From Tuctoria greenei (lineage: Eukaryota; Streptophyta; Magnoliopsida; Poales; Poaceae), in assembly GCA_036927565.1 (NCBI GenBank), contig JAYESD010000001.1, positions 272,191,560 to 272,255,559 of the forward strand: 64,000 bases of DNA, given 5' to 3'. The notes below the pieces were generated by a model. The model did no database searches. It was not told the DNA's origin and saw nothing but the letters and a program-made list of their open reading frames with translations. Position numbers and translations under genes: made by a program. How positions within the stretch are numbered: the first letter of the stretch is position 1; every line of letters starts with the position of its first letter. This document shows, piece after piece, positions 1 through 11,181 of this stretch.

Positions 1-1300
1 TCAGGCCGTTCTTGCACTACATCCATCTTTACCCGACTAAGAAACCAATACCAGCTATCAGTGTTCTCGCTTTCGACAAAAGCAAAAACTATAGGCAACA
101 CATGTTGGTTCCCATCAACTGCAATAGTTGTTAGAATTTGACCTTTGTACTTTTCAGTTAAAAAAGTATCATCAATGCAGAGAATAGGCCTGCAATGTCT
201 GAATGCAGCAATACATTGACCTAATGCAAAAAATACACGATGGAGAAACAACTTCCCCAGCATATCTCTGTTGGGCACATCCATAATGTCATAATAAGTA
301 CCAACATTCCTCTTCTGGATGGTCTGCAATAACTTCAGAAGATTTTCATAAGAAGCTTCAAATGAACCAAATCTTTGCTCAATCACCTTCTGTTTTGCCT
401 TCCACGCTTTGGAGTAACTTATAGTGTACTTGAACTCCTCCTCAATAGTGTTTATTATTGATTTCAGCTCAAACCGAATGTTGTCCACGATTCGGGCGTA
501 CATGTGATTCGCAATAAACTGCGATGTAAGAGCACTATTGCACTTCTCCAATTCATGCAATGCATGTGTGATCAATTATTTTTGATACTCTCCATAGTTT
601 CGTCCACTTCTCTTCGAAACCATGGACCCGAAAAGGACAACTTGAGAATACATATTTCACATCATAATATTTTTTACTTGACTTGTAAACTGTAAATGAT
701 CTTTGCACAGCCAAAGACCAATATTTCACGGCATCCTTCAAACTATCTTTGTCTTTAAAGATATCTCTTTGTGTTAACTGATTCTCGTGGTATCCCGATA
801 AACCACAATACTTTTCTGTAGCTGATAAATTACTCGGGATTAGATTGCTCCACTCTGCCGGAACATAGTATCATTTTCATTCTCATCATCAGAAGAGTCA
901 ACTTCTGGAACATTTTTGTGTTCTATATCTTCGATCCTTATTTGTTCAACTATGTTCTCAAAGTGCTCTCCTTCATCTGCCACACCACGTGCTTCTACAT
1001 GTATCGAGTTCTCTCCAGCTTCTTCTACTCTGAAATCATCTTCCACACTACTTGCTTCATCAGCTTCCGCAACAATCTCTACTTTTTTCATTTCCGCTTG
1101 TGCAAGAAGCACTAGAGGTCAACCCCGCTCCACAACTAAATCTACAAATTTCCTCCAATTCTGTGTTCCCTTAATAAAAATCAAATCCCAATAAATTCCA
1201 TTTCTTGCTCGATTAATCATTCCTTTCAATGTCAACTGATGTTGTTGTGAATCAAAGTTAAATTTTTTTCATCAACCAGTTTACGACACCACTAAATGTC
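1..1300 (-). pseudogene. Mutator-like (MULE/MuDR) transposase, decayed, 3' end outside window
   Basis: Minus-strand reading gives a plant MULE transposase in order. First comes a conserved N-terminal block ending near 1121 (INRARNG..YWDLIF..GTQNWRKFVDLVVERG). An acidic linker follows at 1112-840, then the MuDR DNA-binding domain at about 790-555 (LKDAVKYWSL, CPFRVHG, DHTC). The DDE domain lies at about 300-1, with CIDDTFL, AVDGNQ and FVESENTDSWYWFL supplying the D, D and E positions. The last 550 bases are open to the window edge, so the zinc-finger C terminus lies outside. Lesions: TGA at 1119-1121 where families have Trp, a frameshift near 840 and another near 555. It would cut and paste MULE DNA in the nucleus but cannot encode a full protein here. 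Family call is firm; the element ends were not found. Confidence 0.88.
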
Positions 1301-1798
1301 CTCTCATTTGCTCTTGTTATCCCTCCATCACACGACGCGAAACCAGACAAATAATCTCATTAGGGTTATAAACTATTGTGCCTTCTCCATAAAATATCCG
1401 AAATACTAACTTCTCTGACATTCCTATTGGAATTTATACAAACAAATAAATCATATATAGTTACTTCTAAAATAAAAGTAATCACACATTAAAAATGTCT
1501 ATTCACATGGTCTTATTATCTATAAACAAATAGAAACATAAAAATTATATTACGAAAAAAAATACATGATATTACATCTACTTCTACACCCTAAACATTG
1601 CATAGAAAACTAATATTTCTATTGTAACATTTATGAATTACGTTACATAGAAAACTACCATAGCACTCTCGTAACATTTAAGAATTACGAATTATATTTC
1701 TATTCTCTACTTCTACATTTACGAATAACTAACAAATAATTTCATAAGTACTACTAAAATACGTATTAGATAATAGTACTAAACATGAATAGAAAATA
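1301..1798. other. AT-rich stretch without a recognisable gene
   Basis: Low-complexity AT-rich DNA upstream of the transposase relic. It probably belongs to the 5' part of the same MULE, but no terminal inverted repeat or coding frame is visible. Confidence 0.5.
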
Positions 1799-1980
1799 CA
1801 AACTAGAGGAATAAAAATGTATTTCATCACAAAGCTACAAACTATAGCGACTAGAAAATACAAACTAGAGGAATAGAAATGTATTTAATCATTAAGCTAG
1901 AAACTAGAGCAATAGAAATTACAAACTAGAGGAATAGAAATGTATTTAATCACAAAGTTATAAACTAAAGCAATAGAAAG
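1799..1980. repeat. Three tandem AT-rich units, about 61-62 bp each
   Basis: The phrase CAAACTAGAGGAAT recurs at 1799, 1861 and 1922, each followed by a similar stretch (TAGAAATGTATTTAATCA). The repeats sit between the MULE coding relic and the palindrome cluster. Confidence 0.8.
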
Positions 1981-2155
1981 TACCCCAAAACAGAGGTGGA
2001 GACGGCCGGAAGGCGGAGCAGCCGCGGCGGAGTTGGCCGAGCCGGAGGCAGAGCAGGCGTAGCCGAGCGGCAGGGGCGCGACGGGATGGAGGCGGCGGTT
2101 GAGCTACTGAGTGCCGAGAAAGAGAGGAGCGTCGCGCGTTTTAAGGACGACGTAA

Positions 2156-2400
2156 GTCGTCCGTGACACATACGACGGCTTGGGCAGACCCCACGTCTCG
2201 GCGAATGTCGTATGAGCCACATACTAAATACCCGCTGGGAGCGAATATCGTATGAGGCCCATACGAGATTCGCTCAGCATGGGTAACAGTTCCGTCGCCT
2301 CAGGAGCCGCAAGACACCGTGGCATGTCACGTCAATTTCGTATATGCCTCATATGAAATGCGTGGCCCATGTGTCATTTCGTATGAGGCACATACGACAG
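2156..2400. repeat. Cluster of imperfect palindromes with core TCGTATG-N5-CATACGA
   Basis: Five hairpin-capable sites lie within 245 bp: 2156-2176, 2207-2227, 2241-2273, 2335-2359 and 2379-2397. The longest (2241-2273) has 14-bp arms with one mismatch around a 5-bp spacer. The site at 2379-2397 has perfect 7-bp core arms with the same 5-bp spacing. They lie upstream of the MULE transposase relic on its own strand. They could be transposase or regulatory protein binding sites of that element; this is inference. Confidence 0.7.
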
Positions 2401-2440
2401 TGGATCATTTTGGCAAATTTTAAATTTTGTGAGTTATTTA

Positions 2441-3527
2441 TTATAAATGATTTATTAAAAGATATATTAATAAAAAAATTCGAGAGAGGTGGCCATAATG
2501 AAGGCATGACCAGCACTGTGGTGGATCCCGACATGTGGCAACAGAGTGGGTAAAGGCAAGACATCGAAAACAACGGACCTTAAAGAAGGGACCTGACATC
2601 AAGGGCCAGGGCAGAGGGTTGGCTTGACTTTGTTGTGTTAGGAGCGCGTGAAACAAGGCGATCAAGAAGAAGCGCTCGAGTTGTAGATGAGTCACGGGCA
2701 GCACGCTTGCGTCTGACCCATGTCCAATCCCAGACGGATTGGACTGAGCATGGAACCTGCCGGAGTTGTCAAGGTCAACCTGCCCGTCCAAGGCGCGCAG
2801 AACGCAAGGGGAAAAGGAGCCGTGCAAGCAAGGATGTCTCCAAACTGCCAGCTAGCGGAAAGACTGGTGTTGGATTCGGCAGAGCAGGAATTATCGGCGA
2901 TGGGACCTTGGTTGGACAATGAACGCAAGGGGAATAGGTTGAGGCATTGTCATGATGGCAGACGCAGGAAGTGACATGGAGGCCAGTATAGAGCTGCAGA
3001 GGCGCGGACCCTGAGCTAGAGGGCCGAGCGGGACAGGCCCAATCAATGGCAAGGCATCGCCGGCAACGGCGAGGGCGGGCTGGGAAGCGCGGTCGGGGGG
3101 GGGGGGGGGGGGGGGGGGGGGTGTCAACATCATGGCAGCAAGCTCGGGGGTCAAGAGTGAAGGCAAGCATTGACGGTCGTCCGACCCATAGAGCTTCAGC
3201 ATGGACTGGGTAGCCAGACAGCCCGACGAGGCCTCATCGTCCAAGTCGGAGAAGGTCTCAGCGACAGCCAGGATGGGGAGCAGAGAGTAGACCTCTTCAT
3301 CAGCAAGATTGGGAGGCGGGAAGCAAAGTGGGCTGAGAGACCGTAATTTTAAGAACAACTTACATAGAGTGAACGACGAGGAAGTACGACGGCCAAAGGA
3401 GAGGCGGATGCCAAGCTTCCGAGATGCCCAGAGGTGGATAACCCCGCAGAAGAGCGGTAGGGCGACAGGCCTCCGTCAAGCAGTGGGGAAGGATGGAGGG
3501 CCTCAAATGCAGATGAAGGGTGGTTGG
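2441..3527 (-). pseudogene. LINE ORF1-like relic with double zinc knuckle
   Basis: On the minus strand around 2572-2485 the peptide shows CFRCLAFTHSVATC (CX2CX4HX4C) followed by a partial second knuckle CWSCLHYGH. This is the paired arrangement of nucleic-acid-binding ORF1 proteins of grass L1 LINEs. Upstream (3358-2891) lies a short N-terminal-like stretch (ADEEVYSLLP, FSDLDDEASS). Similarity stops abruptly near 2485, where AT-rich DNA begins. The frame is broken and a 27-G run interrupts it. Homologous GC-rich flanks resume after two later insertions. Moderate confidence that it is LINE-derived. Confidence 0.55.
3095..3121. repeat. Poly-G run of 27
   Basis: An uninterrupted G homopolymer inside the ORF1-like relic. 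Its exact length may not be reliable in an assembled sequence. Confidence 0.9.
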
Positions 3528-6500
3528 TGTCACACCTGCATTATCAAAAACTAATAAAATGTAAATAAAATAGAATTAGGAATAATAAAATAAACAATAA
3601 GTAAATAAATAAATAGAAATAAGAGAAATTACTCCTTTAATAACTTTTGTGATTAAGAAAACATTCCTTACTTGTGTATTTTGGTTTGAGCTTTGAATTC
3701 AATAGAAAATTCGCTTAAAACTTGAAAATGAAAATAAAAACAATAGAGAAGGAAAAAGAAAAGAAGAAAACCCCCTGGGCCAAGACTTTACTCTGCGGCC
3801 CATCTCTTCCCCTTCCTTTTCTTCTCTCCCCACCTGGTCCAGCCCGCACGCCATCGGCCCAGCTCGGCCCAACCGTGTCCCCTCCTTCCCTCTCCTCTCT
3901 CTCTGCACACAGGGCCCGCCTGTCAGCGCGTTCTTCCCCAACTGCCGCCTCCAGTCGCCGCCTCCCCGATCCATAGTGCCCGCCCGCGCGCAGCAACCGC
4001 CGTGATGCCCGCGCCCCTCGCCACCTTCCAAATCTCGCACAACACAACCGCCTCTCCCCCCTATTTAATCTCCGGTTGCGCCGCACGAACCTTCTCCCAC
4101 CCGAAACCCTAGCCGCACATGTCCATCACCATTTATGCAGATGGGAGCTCGATGCCCCATGAATTTGCGTCAATCCGCCAGCCACCAAAGGCATGATCAG
4201 CATCGCAGCGCCACAACGCGCTTGGGGGACCTATCCGCGACGGGTTTCGCCGCCCTTAATGCCTCCCCGACGGCGCCGAAGGACCTCCACCGCACATCAC
4301 CATCGCTCGCCGTCCCCGACCGATTTTCCGTGCGCTCGTCACCCTAGGTGAGTTGCCCGTCCTCTCCTCTTTCTCTCTGTCCTTTTCTCCGTCGAGTTTG
4401 GTCCCTGGAGTGCCGTTCTAGCGATGCTCCGGCGAAGGACGGCCATGGAGCCGCCGCCGCCCGCCCGCCCGCCAGATCCTCCTTGAGCCATCAGATCCGG
4501 GATGGATGGCCTAGATTAGGCGCCCTGAAAGGGTATGGCCCTCGGTCTACCGTGGGTCGTGGACCACACCCACTCCCACGGTCCACAACGCCTTGGACTC
4601 GGTTCACAAGATTTTACATAGAAAAATAAATGAGAAAAGAAAAGGAAAACATAATTTTGCAGTTTGGTCCCTATGCAGTTTATTTAAATTACGAATAGGT
4701 CCTCACTTTTATGAAAAAGACCTAGCCATTGGGAATAATTATGCAAACCATCTGTAAATGTATAAAACTTGCATTTAAGCCCCTCGACTAAACAAAAATA
4801 ATGTTCTAAGCCTCTGTTTAATAAGAAAATCACAGAAAGGCCCTCAACACTATTAAAAATTGATTTATACTTTATATTAATTCTATTTATTTACAGAAAA
4901 AATATTTATAAGTAATAATAAATGCAGAAAAGTGTATATAATATTATAAAATTCCAGAATAATTATTTATAAAGTGTAAATATATTTATTTTCTGTTTGA
5001 ATTTATATATTTCATTTTGGCCACAAAAAATTATGCAGAAAATATATTAAATTGATATTTATGAGTATAAAATTATTTTTAAGCATGGAAATAAATATCA
5101 CATAACATTAGATATTATTTAATATATTAATTTAAGCTGAAATAATATATAGAAATAAATAGTTATATTTTGAGTAGGAAAAATCCACTAAATTATGTTT
5201 TGAGCATAAAATAAAATATAAATACATAGAAAAAATATAGGAAAATTAGTTATAAATTCTTTTAGGCTGGAAAGCAAATTGTAGAATGCATATAAAATAT
5301 ATTTTGACTAATAAAAATATATTAAAAATGTTTTAGCCTATAAATAAATATTAAAAATAGGAAATAAATGATAAATGCATTTCCTTGGCTATGAAAAATA
5401 ATAAATCACTCATAACTTTGATTTAAATTATAATTGTAACATAATCAATGATAGCATTTGTATAATTTGTATGGTGTACTGCTAGTGATTGCTTTTATTA
5501 CTCTTTTGATGGTAGTTTACACGCATTTGTGTCACGATCAAGAAGAAACACGAAGAATATGGAGACCAAGAGTTCAACGAAGAAGAACTAAGCAACTATA
5601 TAGAAACAGGCAAGTGCCCTTGACCATCTTGCACCTTTTTAAGGGTTTAGTTAGTTGCATGCTAAGTAATATGAATGCTATGCGATGTCCTATTGTTTTA
5701 CCTTATTACCTTGTCGCTTGGGGTATGAAGGGTGGTATTTGGGATTTACTTTACGCTTAGCCATGCATAATAGATGGGTGGTAAAACATTGATTACATTT
5801 ATTACTTACGAATTATGATTACTATTTTGATGTTGGAAAAGGAGGAATTGTAGTAAGTAGAAATCTGACGGGTTGGTTGGAATGGTATGGTGCAGTACGC
5901 ACGAGACCCGAGATTGGGGTTTGAACCTTGCCGGATTTTAAGGACCAGTTTATGGAGTAGCCACTAAGTTATACAGTATCACCACAAGACTGAATATGGG
6001 GCAGCTTGGTCAATTAATTAGGCCTCTCCTAGTTTAGTGCTTGTAATTGGACGGTGCAGGGAATTGGTTCAGCATATCTTCCTTGGGATCCGCATGGCTC
6101 AAGATGGGGCTTCTCCTGGCAGAGGTAAAATGGAATCTAGGAGCCGGAGCGGTGAAACCTCATATGGCAGGTTACTAGTCGGGAGGACCTTTATAAAGAC
6201 CTCGTAGCGATCTCTTGGCCACACACCTACGGAAGTGTGTATTGTGGTTGGCCGCCACTGGCAATAGGGAGGTTTACTTAGTCCACCTGGCAACAGGGGA
6301 TGAAATCACGGCTTGTGGGTAAAGGATACATTCTCTGCAGAGATTGGAAAACTGTCATGACAACCATGCTCACGGACAAGAGCGGCTTGGTGTTGAATTC
6401 ATATTTAGTCAATGGTTAGAATGGTGGTTGGGAATGGACATTGGGATTGGTTCTTTATTTTATTATTCTGTTATGGTTGGGATTATTCACCTAGATGTAG

Positions 6501-6915
6501 GTTGCTAATGAAAGCTAAGATTAGGTTTAATGCTTAGTGCTTAAACCACTATAAGCCTTTCCTTTGATTTGGCCTTCATGTTATTTATTTCCCACACTTG
6601 CTGAGTACCACGAGATGGTACTCACACTTGCTTTGTTGTACTTTTGATACGCTACTCAGTGAAGAAGAGATCTAATGAGGACAGGGACAAGTGAAGATGG
6701 TGCATAGGTCGCGTTGCAGCCAGTCAATTTGCATGTGGTTGCCCTGAAGTTTTTCCTCTTCCGCTGCTACTTCAAAACTCTTTTGAAGGTATAAATGTTG
6801 TTTGCATGCGATATAGAACTGTTTATCACTTTTGGTCATACATGTATGGTGAAACTGATCCTGGCATACATGTATTTTGCAGCTGGTTCTATTTATAATA
6901 AAACCGGGTGTGACA
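3528..6915. mobile_element. 3.4-kb solo LTR (probably Ty3/gypsy)
   Basis: The element begins TGTCACACC and ends GGTGTGACA, perfect 9-bp inverted ends of the TG...CA type. It is flanked by the 5-bp duplication GTTGG at 3523-3527 and 6916-6920. No gag or pol motif and no second LTR copy is present, so a solo LTR left by LTR-LTR recombination fits best. A GC-rich promoter-like stretch (about 3780-4350) is followed by long AT-rich DNA, and the end region has TGCTGAGTACC. The large LTR size fits the Tekay/RIRE3-type gypsy lineage; that lineage call is inference. ORFs inside it look incidental. Confidence 0.85.
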
Positions 6916-7176
6916 GTTGGCCAGTGGGCCATCGGGGGTGAGGGGGGCAAATGGAACAATGGCGAGGCAATCGGATTTCTGGGCTTCCAGGAGCTTCCAG
7001 CGAGGTGCAAGCTCCGGAAGACGTAGGCTTCAACAGGGTTGTGCCGATGGCCGCTGGGGCAGGAGGGAGCAGCGGTAGAGGCAAGAGGGCAGCGAACGCC
7101 AGGGTCAGAGCAGCAACGGCCGAGGCGAGGGGACGGTGGACATCAGAGCTGGAGCGGCAGAGGCGAGAGGGTGGTG
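6916..7176. other. Flank of the ORF1-like relic between two insertions
   Basis: GC-rich DNA continuing the host sequence of the solo LTR. It starts with the GTTGG duplication and ends with TGGTG (7172-7176), the copia target duplication. No intact frame was recognised. Confidence 0.6.
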
Positions 7177-7517
7177 TGAAAGATTGTTGAACACCAGGGC
7201 GAGCTCACGTCCTCTAGGAGGAAGCCCGGCTACCAAACTCGGCTCACTTAGGTTTACATGCTGATTCATTTAAATAGGCGTACAAGGTCTGGATTCAAGT
7301 TGTTACATGCGCTTGGCCTTCAACCATGGATCAGGAAACTGAAAAACAGATAAGGAAAATAAAGATTTGATACAAGATTTGATAAGCACCTATCTAACCA
7401 TTCTATCTCCTGATGATTTGATCACCTCTTCTAGAAGATCTTCACGTATCCAACTCTGGTGCAGATATACTCCATAATCTTCATGATCTTATGTGATCAG
7501 AACTTGTATCTCTAACA
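7177..7517 (-). repeat. 3' LTR of the deleted copia element
   Basis: In plus coordinates it starts TGAAAGATTGTTG and ends TCTCTAACA, and it matches 10255-10596 with scattered substitutions. A polypurine tract lies immediately to the right (7518-7532). Confidence 0.9.
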
Positions 7518-7532
7518 CCTCCCCTCAACCTC
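7518..7532 (-). promoter_or_regulatory. Polypurine tract of the copia element
   Basis: The minus strand reads a purine-rich run ending GAGGGGAGG directly against the 3' LTR. This is the expected site of plus-strand DNA priming. Confidence 0.8.
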
Positions 7533-7634
7533 AACTTCCCATGTTGAGGTTGTATTTGAATCTGGTTGCTTCTGTGAAGTTAGCGGCTTGGTAACTCCAT
7601 CCGCTATTTGATCTTTAGTCGATATGAATTTTAC

Positions 7635-8479
7635 CTACAACAGCTTATTTGCAACCTTCTCCCGAACAAAGTGATAGTCTATTTCTATATGTTTTGTACG
7701 GGCGTGAAATATTGGAGTAGACGTCATAAATGTTGCTACAAGATTATCACACCATAGTATAGGAATTCCATCTTGTGATATTCTTAATTCTTTTAGTATA
7801 GATTGAATCCAAATTACCTCTGAAGTAGCATTTGCCAATGATTTATATTCTGCTTCCGTGCTTGATCGAGGGACTGTAGGATGCTTCTTTGCGTTCCAAG
7901 AAACTAAATTTGAGCCCAAATATATAGCAAAACCTCCTGTATATTTTCTATCATCAGGACAACCTGCCCAGTCAGCATCTAAAAAACATTAATTTGCAAA
8001 GAACTATCTTTTGTAATCTTAATAACAAGACTGACCATCCCTTGTATGTATCTCAAAATCCTCTTTACCATAGACATATGTATATCTCTAGGGCAATGCA
8101 AGAATTTACAAAATTTATTAACAGAGAAGGCAAGATCACGTCTGGTGAGAGTCAAGTATTATAAGGCACCCACAATACTTCTATATCGAGTAGCTTCCTG
8201 GGCATCAAGTGGCTGACCACCATGAGCTGAGAATCTTTCTGTTGATAACAGCAATGTACTTACAAGTTTACAATTCACCATACCTGCCCTTTTTTATTAG
8301 CTCAGTAGCATACTTTCTTTCTTTCAATGGAATGCCTTCCTTGTCATATTCAACTTCAATTCCAAGAAAGTAGTGAAGTGCTCCTAAATCCTTCAATGCA
8401 AAATGCTTCCTTAAATCCTTTAGCATTGCTTCAACCGCATGTTCTGATGAACTCGCTACTACAATATTATCAACATAGA
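7635..8479 (-). pseudogene. Copia reverse transcriptase C-terminal part and RNase H
   Basis: The minus-strand frame downstream of 8480 reads YVDNIVVASSS, then FLGIEVEYDKEGI (8480-8300). The RNase H block follows at 7919-7635 with LVSWNAKKH, TEAEYKSLA, WCDN and RTKHIEIDYHF. The active-site signature is YVDN instead of YVDD, a loss of the second catalytic Asp. Frameshifts separate the blocks around 8290 and 7985. Copia origin is clear; the protein is not functional. Confidence 0.85.
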
Positions 8480-8977
8480 TTAATAAATAAATAGTAATTT
8501 CATCTTTCTTGTAAAAGAATAGAGAGTATCTCCTTTGGAAGGCAGGAAACCGAGACTGACAAGTCTTGAGCTCAACTTAGCATACCACGCCCTTGGTGCC
8601 TGTTTCAAACCTTCTACCAAGGTTTGAAACTGATGAAACTTGTGAAACACATCAGATTTATGCGGAATCAAATAAATCCAAGTGAACTTATTGAAATCAT
8701 CAATAAAACTGACATAATAATTGTTTCTACCGATAGAAGTGGGAGTTGGGCCCCATACATATGAGAAAATAAGCTCCAAAGGAGCTTGAGACACACTACT
8801 TGACTTAGGAAAGGGTAACTGATGGATCTTACCGTGCTGACATGCATCACAAACTTGAACACTATTGGACTTTAAAGAACAAGGAAGATTATTATCACTC
8901 ACAACTTTATTAACTATGACCATAGATGGATGACCTAATCTATCATGCCATCTCTCGGAAGGGGGTTTATTTGTCAT
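8480..8977 (-). pseudogene. Integrase N-terminal part fused to reverse transcriptase by deletion
   Basis: This 165-residue frame starts with the GAG-pre-integrase zinc-binding region (WHDRLGHPS, CDACQHGK). It enters the integrase core (SFIDDFNKFTWIYLIPHKSDV), then jumps near residue 119 to the reverse transcriptase motif GLKQAPRAWY. The rest of integrase and the first half of reverse transcriptase are absent. The join near 8623 stays in frame. A 12-bp perfect inverted repeat (8602-8613 and 8619-8630) sits exactly at the join. Confidence 0.85.
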
Positions 8978-9367
8978 GAGGGCGCATTTTTCTGAGGCTC
9001 TTTCAAGAGAGGGCCATGGATAGAGTCCTCGTCTACACTTGCCTCGCAGAAGGACCTTCTTCGTAGCTCAATCTTCTACCCAAAAATATTGTGTGTGATA
9101 TTCAATGAAATCAGATTGTTAGTAATAAGTTTGTGGACGGAGATAAGATTTTTGGTGGTAGTAGGAACATGAAGAATATTATTTAGGCAAAGCTGATGAT
9201 CAGGGGTGTACAAGGTGGAATTACCAACAAAATTAATTTTCATATATGAGCCACTCGCAGTATAGACTTTCTCCTGACCATTGTACTTCTATTTTGTTGT
9301 CAGCTTCTCCAGTTCTCCAGTTATGTGATTTGTTGCCCCGGTATCAGTGTATTAGTTTGTGTCCACC

Positions 9368-9995
9368 CTATAATATGGTGCTGCCTGTTTGCCATTTTTT
9401 CCTCGGGCTTGAAATCTCTATCAAACCGCTTGTAGCACTTGATACCGTGTGGCCAACCTTTTCACACAGTTGGCAGACCGGTTTTGGTTCTGATGTGTCA
9501 CGCCCCTGTCCACGGCCTCGGCCTCGACCACCTCTTCCACGGCCGCGAAAGTTGCCGCGTGTTGCAGCATTGGCATTGTAGTGGTAATTTCCTTGATTCT
9601 GTCTCTCTAGCCGTGCTTCCGTCGTCAAAAGTTGTGCAAACAGATCAGATAAAGAAATTGCATCTGTTCGAGTACTCACATTTTCTACAAGTGAATTGTA
9701 GTCCGAATCAAGGCCAACAAGGATGTAGGGGATGACATCATCATCTTGAAGTCTTTTTCCTGCCGCTGCCATCTCATACGCGGACTCTTTCATTCTTGAG
9801 AAATACACTGCTATTTTTCCTAGTACTTGAGAGTTTGGATCGTAGATGCATGATCCTAGCTCTTGACTGGGAGGCAAAAGTTTCATGAATTGCCTTCCAC
9901 ACCTCAGCTGATGAAAAAAACATCGCAACTTGCGCCAAGTTTTCTTTTGACAAGGTAGAGTTTAGGTAGCTAAGTAGTTGCTGGTCCTGGACCAT
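9368..9995 (-). pseudogene. Copia gag with decayed zinc knuckle
   Basis: Two overlapping minus-strand frames together read as copia gag. The N-terminal part is at 9995-9774 (LNSTLSKENLAQV, AEVWKAIHETF). The central and C-terminal part is at about 9800-9380 (KRLQDDDVIPYILVGLDSDYNSLV, an RGRGRGGRGRGRG stretch and CQLCEKVGHTV). The final Cys of the CX2CX4HX4C knuckle is displaced by decay. A frameshift near 9790 joins the two frames. Gag would form the RNA-packaging particle in the cytoplasm. Confidence 0.85.
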
Positions 9996-10242
9996 CTAAG
10001 TCAAGAAATCTGGATTATTCACCTTCTTTGTGCTCTTGTCTGGTGTTGCAACCCATGATCATCTCATCTCCGTCGAGGAAGCCATCTAGCCGCGCTCCGC
10101 GTATCGCCGAGCACTTGCTCACGCCACAACAGATAGTTGTCGCGTGTTAATTTCTCAACGTGATTGTTGAGGGTGTTGAAGCCGATAGACGATGTAGAGG
10201 ACGCCGACGAACTCATGTTGATCTCGTTGGAGAATCACCCGA

Positions 10243-10254
10243 CTCTGATTACCA
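10243..10254 (-). promoter_or_regulatory. Primer-binding site of the copia element
   Basis: The minus strand reads TGGTAATCAGAG next to the 5' LTR. It differs by one inserted base from the initiator-Met tRNA complement TGGTATCAGAG that is common in copia elements. Confidence 0.8.
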
Positions 10255-10596
10255 TAAAAAAGATTGTTGAACTTGAGGGCGAGCTCACGTTCTGGGAGTA
10301 AGCCCGGCTACCAAACTCGGCTCACCTGGGTTTATGTGTTGATTCATTTAAATAGGCGTACAAGGCCTGGATCCAGGTTGTTACATGCGCTTGGCCTTCA
10401 ACCATGGATCAGGAAACTGAAAAACAGATAAGGAAAATAAATATTTTAATACAAGATTTGATAAGCCCATATCTAACTATTCTATCTCCTGATGGTTTGA
10501 TCAGCTCTTCTAGAAGATTTTCACGTATCCAACTCTGGTGCAGATATACTCCATAATCTTTATGATCTTATGTGACCAAAACTTGTATCTCTAACA
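10255..10596 (-). repeat. 5' LTR of the deleted copia element
   Basis: Matches 7177-7517. The inner end is TAAAAAAGATTG where the other copy has TGAAAGATTG, so the terminal TG has decayed. The outer end CTCTAACA abuts the TGGTG duplication. Confidence 0.9.
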
Positions 10597-10885
10597 TGGT
10601 GGACGCCGGGCCCGAAGCAGCCAGCGACAAAGAGGAGGGGCGGTGGACGCCGGGTCGGGGCGGCCATCGGTGAAGCTGCATACCATGGCTTTAGCTTCGT
10701 TACACCGTCTCTTCGCCGGATGCCCAGCTTTATATATAGAACCGTATGCGCTCCGCCGAGATATAGACCCCATTCCGTTGTCTACTAGCAGGCTTGGCAT
10801 GGTGCGTCCTTGTGGTTACGTTGAGCACCAGCCAAAGTGACAATGATGCATCCTTGTGGTTGGGCATCAGGCCAAAGTGACTCGT
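10597..10885. other. GC-rich flank with a two-copy tandem of about 44 bp
   Basis: Continues the DNA into which the copia element inserted. The minus strand has a TATATATAAAG sequence near 10725-10737 ahead of an ATG near 10685. At 10804 and 10848 the phrase TCCTTGTGGTT repeats, each followed by GCCAAAGTGA. No product was recognised. Confidence 0.45.
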
Positions 10886-11181
10886 GGCAAATAAAATGAG
10901 ATTTATTCTTCATCGAGAAAATGGATATAGAATCAGGGATAACAATAAAGTAAATCAAAATTCATCGCAGCTTGTTATGCAGAAGTTACAGGCATGAGAC
11001 ACACTTCATGTTTAACTCAGTATAAGGCATGACATCGCGTGAGCGCATAGGCACATGGCGAGGAGGCATCAAAAGAATTAAATCGTAACAGAAACCGCAA
11101 TCTAACATCTCCAAACACTACCCTAAGGTCTGACTCTGACTACAGTTTCCAACGAATCGAGTAAGAGGTACGGACATCTGC
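10886..11181. other. No gene or element recognised
   Basis: Mixed-composition DNA with no open frame carrying known motifs and no obvious repeat. Confidence 0.5.

Larger units (their letters stand above)
7177..10596 (-). mobile_element. Internally deleted Ty1/copia retrotransposon (minus orientation)
   Basis: Two LTRs of about 341 bp bound the element, with target duplication TGGTG at 7172-7176 and 10597-10601. On the minus strand the order is LTR, primer site, gag, integrase, reverse transcriptase, RNase H, polypurine tract, LTR, which is the copia order. The total of 3.4 kb is shorter than a typical 4.5-5 kb copia because the integrase C terminus and reverse transcriptase N terminus are missing. 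Frames are broken, so it is non-autonomous. It inserted into the GC-rich ORF1-like relic. Confidence 0.92.

Noticed and set aside
1965..2222. 85-codon GC-rich minus ORF
   Set aside because: Low-complexity Ser/Pro/Arg reading over a GC-rich stretch with palindromes; no domain or conserved start.
5458..5760. 100-codon plus ORF inside the 3.4-kb solo LTR with a hydrophobic start
   Set aside because: Lies in non-coding LTR sequence with no domain and no codon signal; likely incidental.
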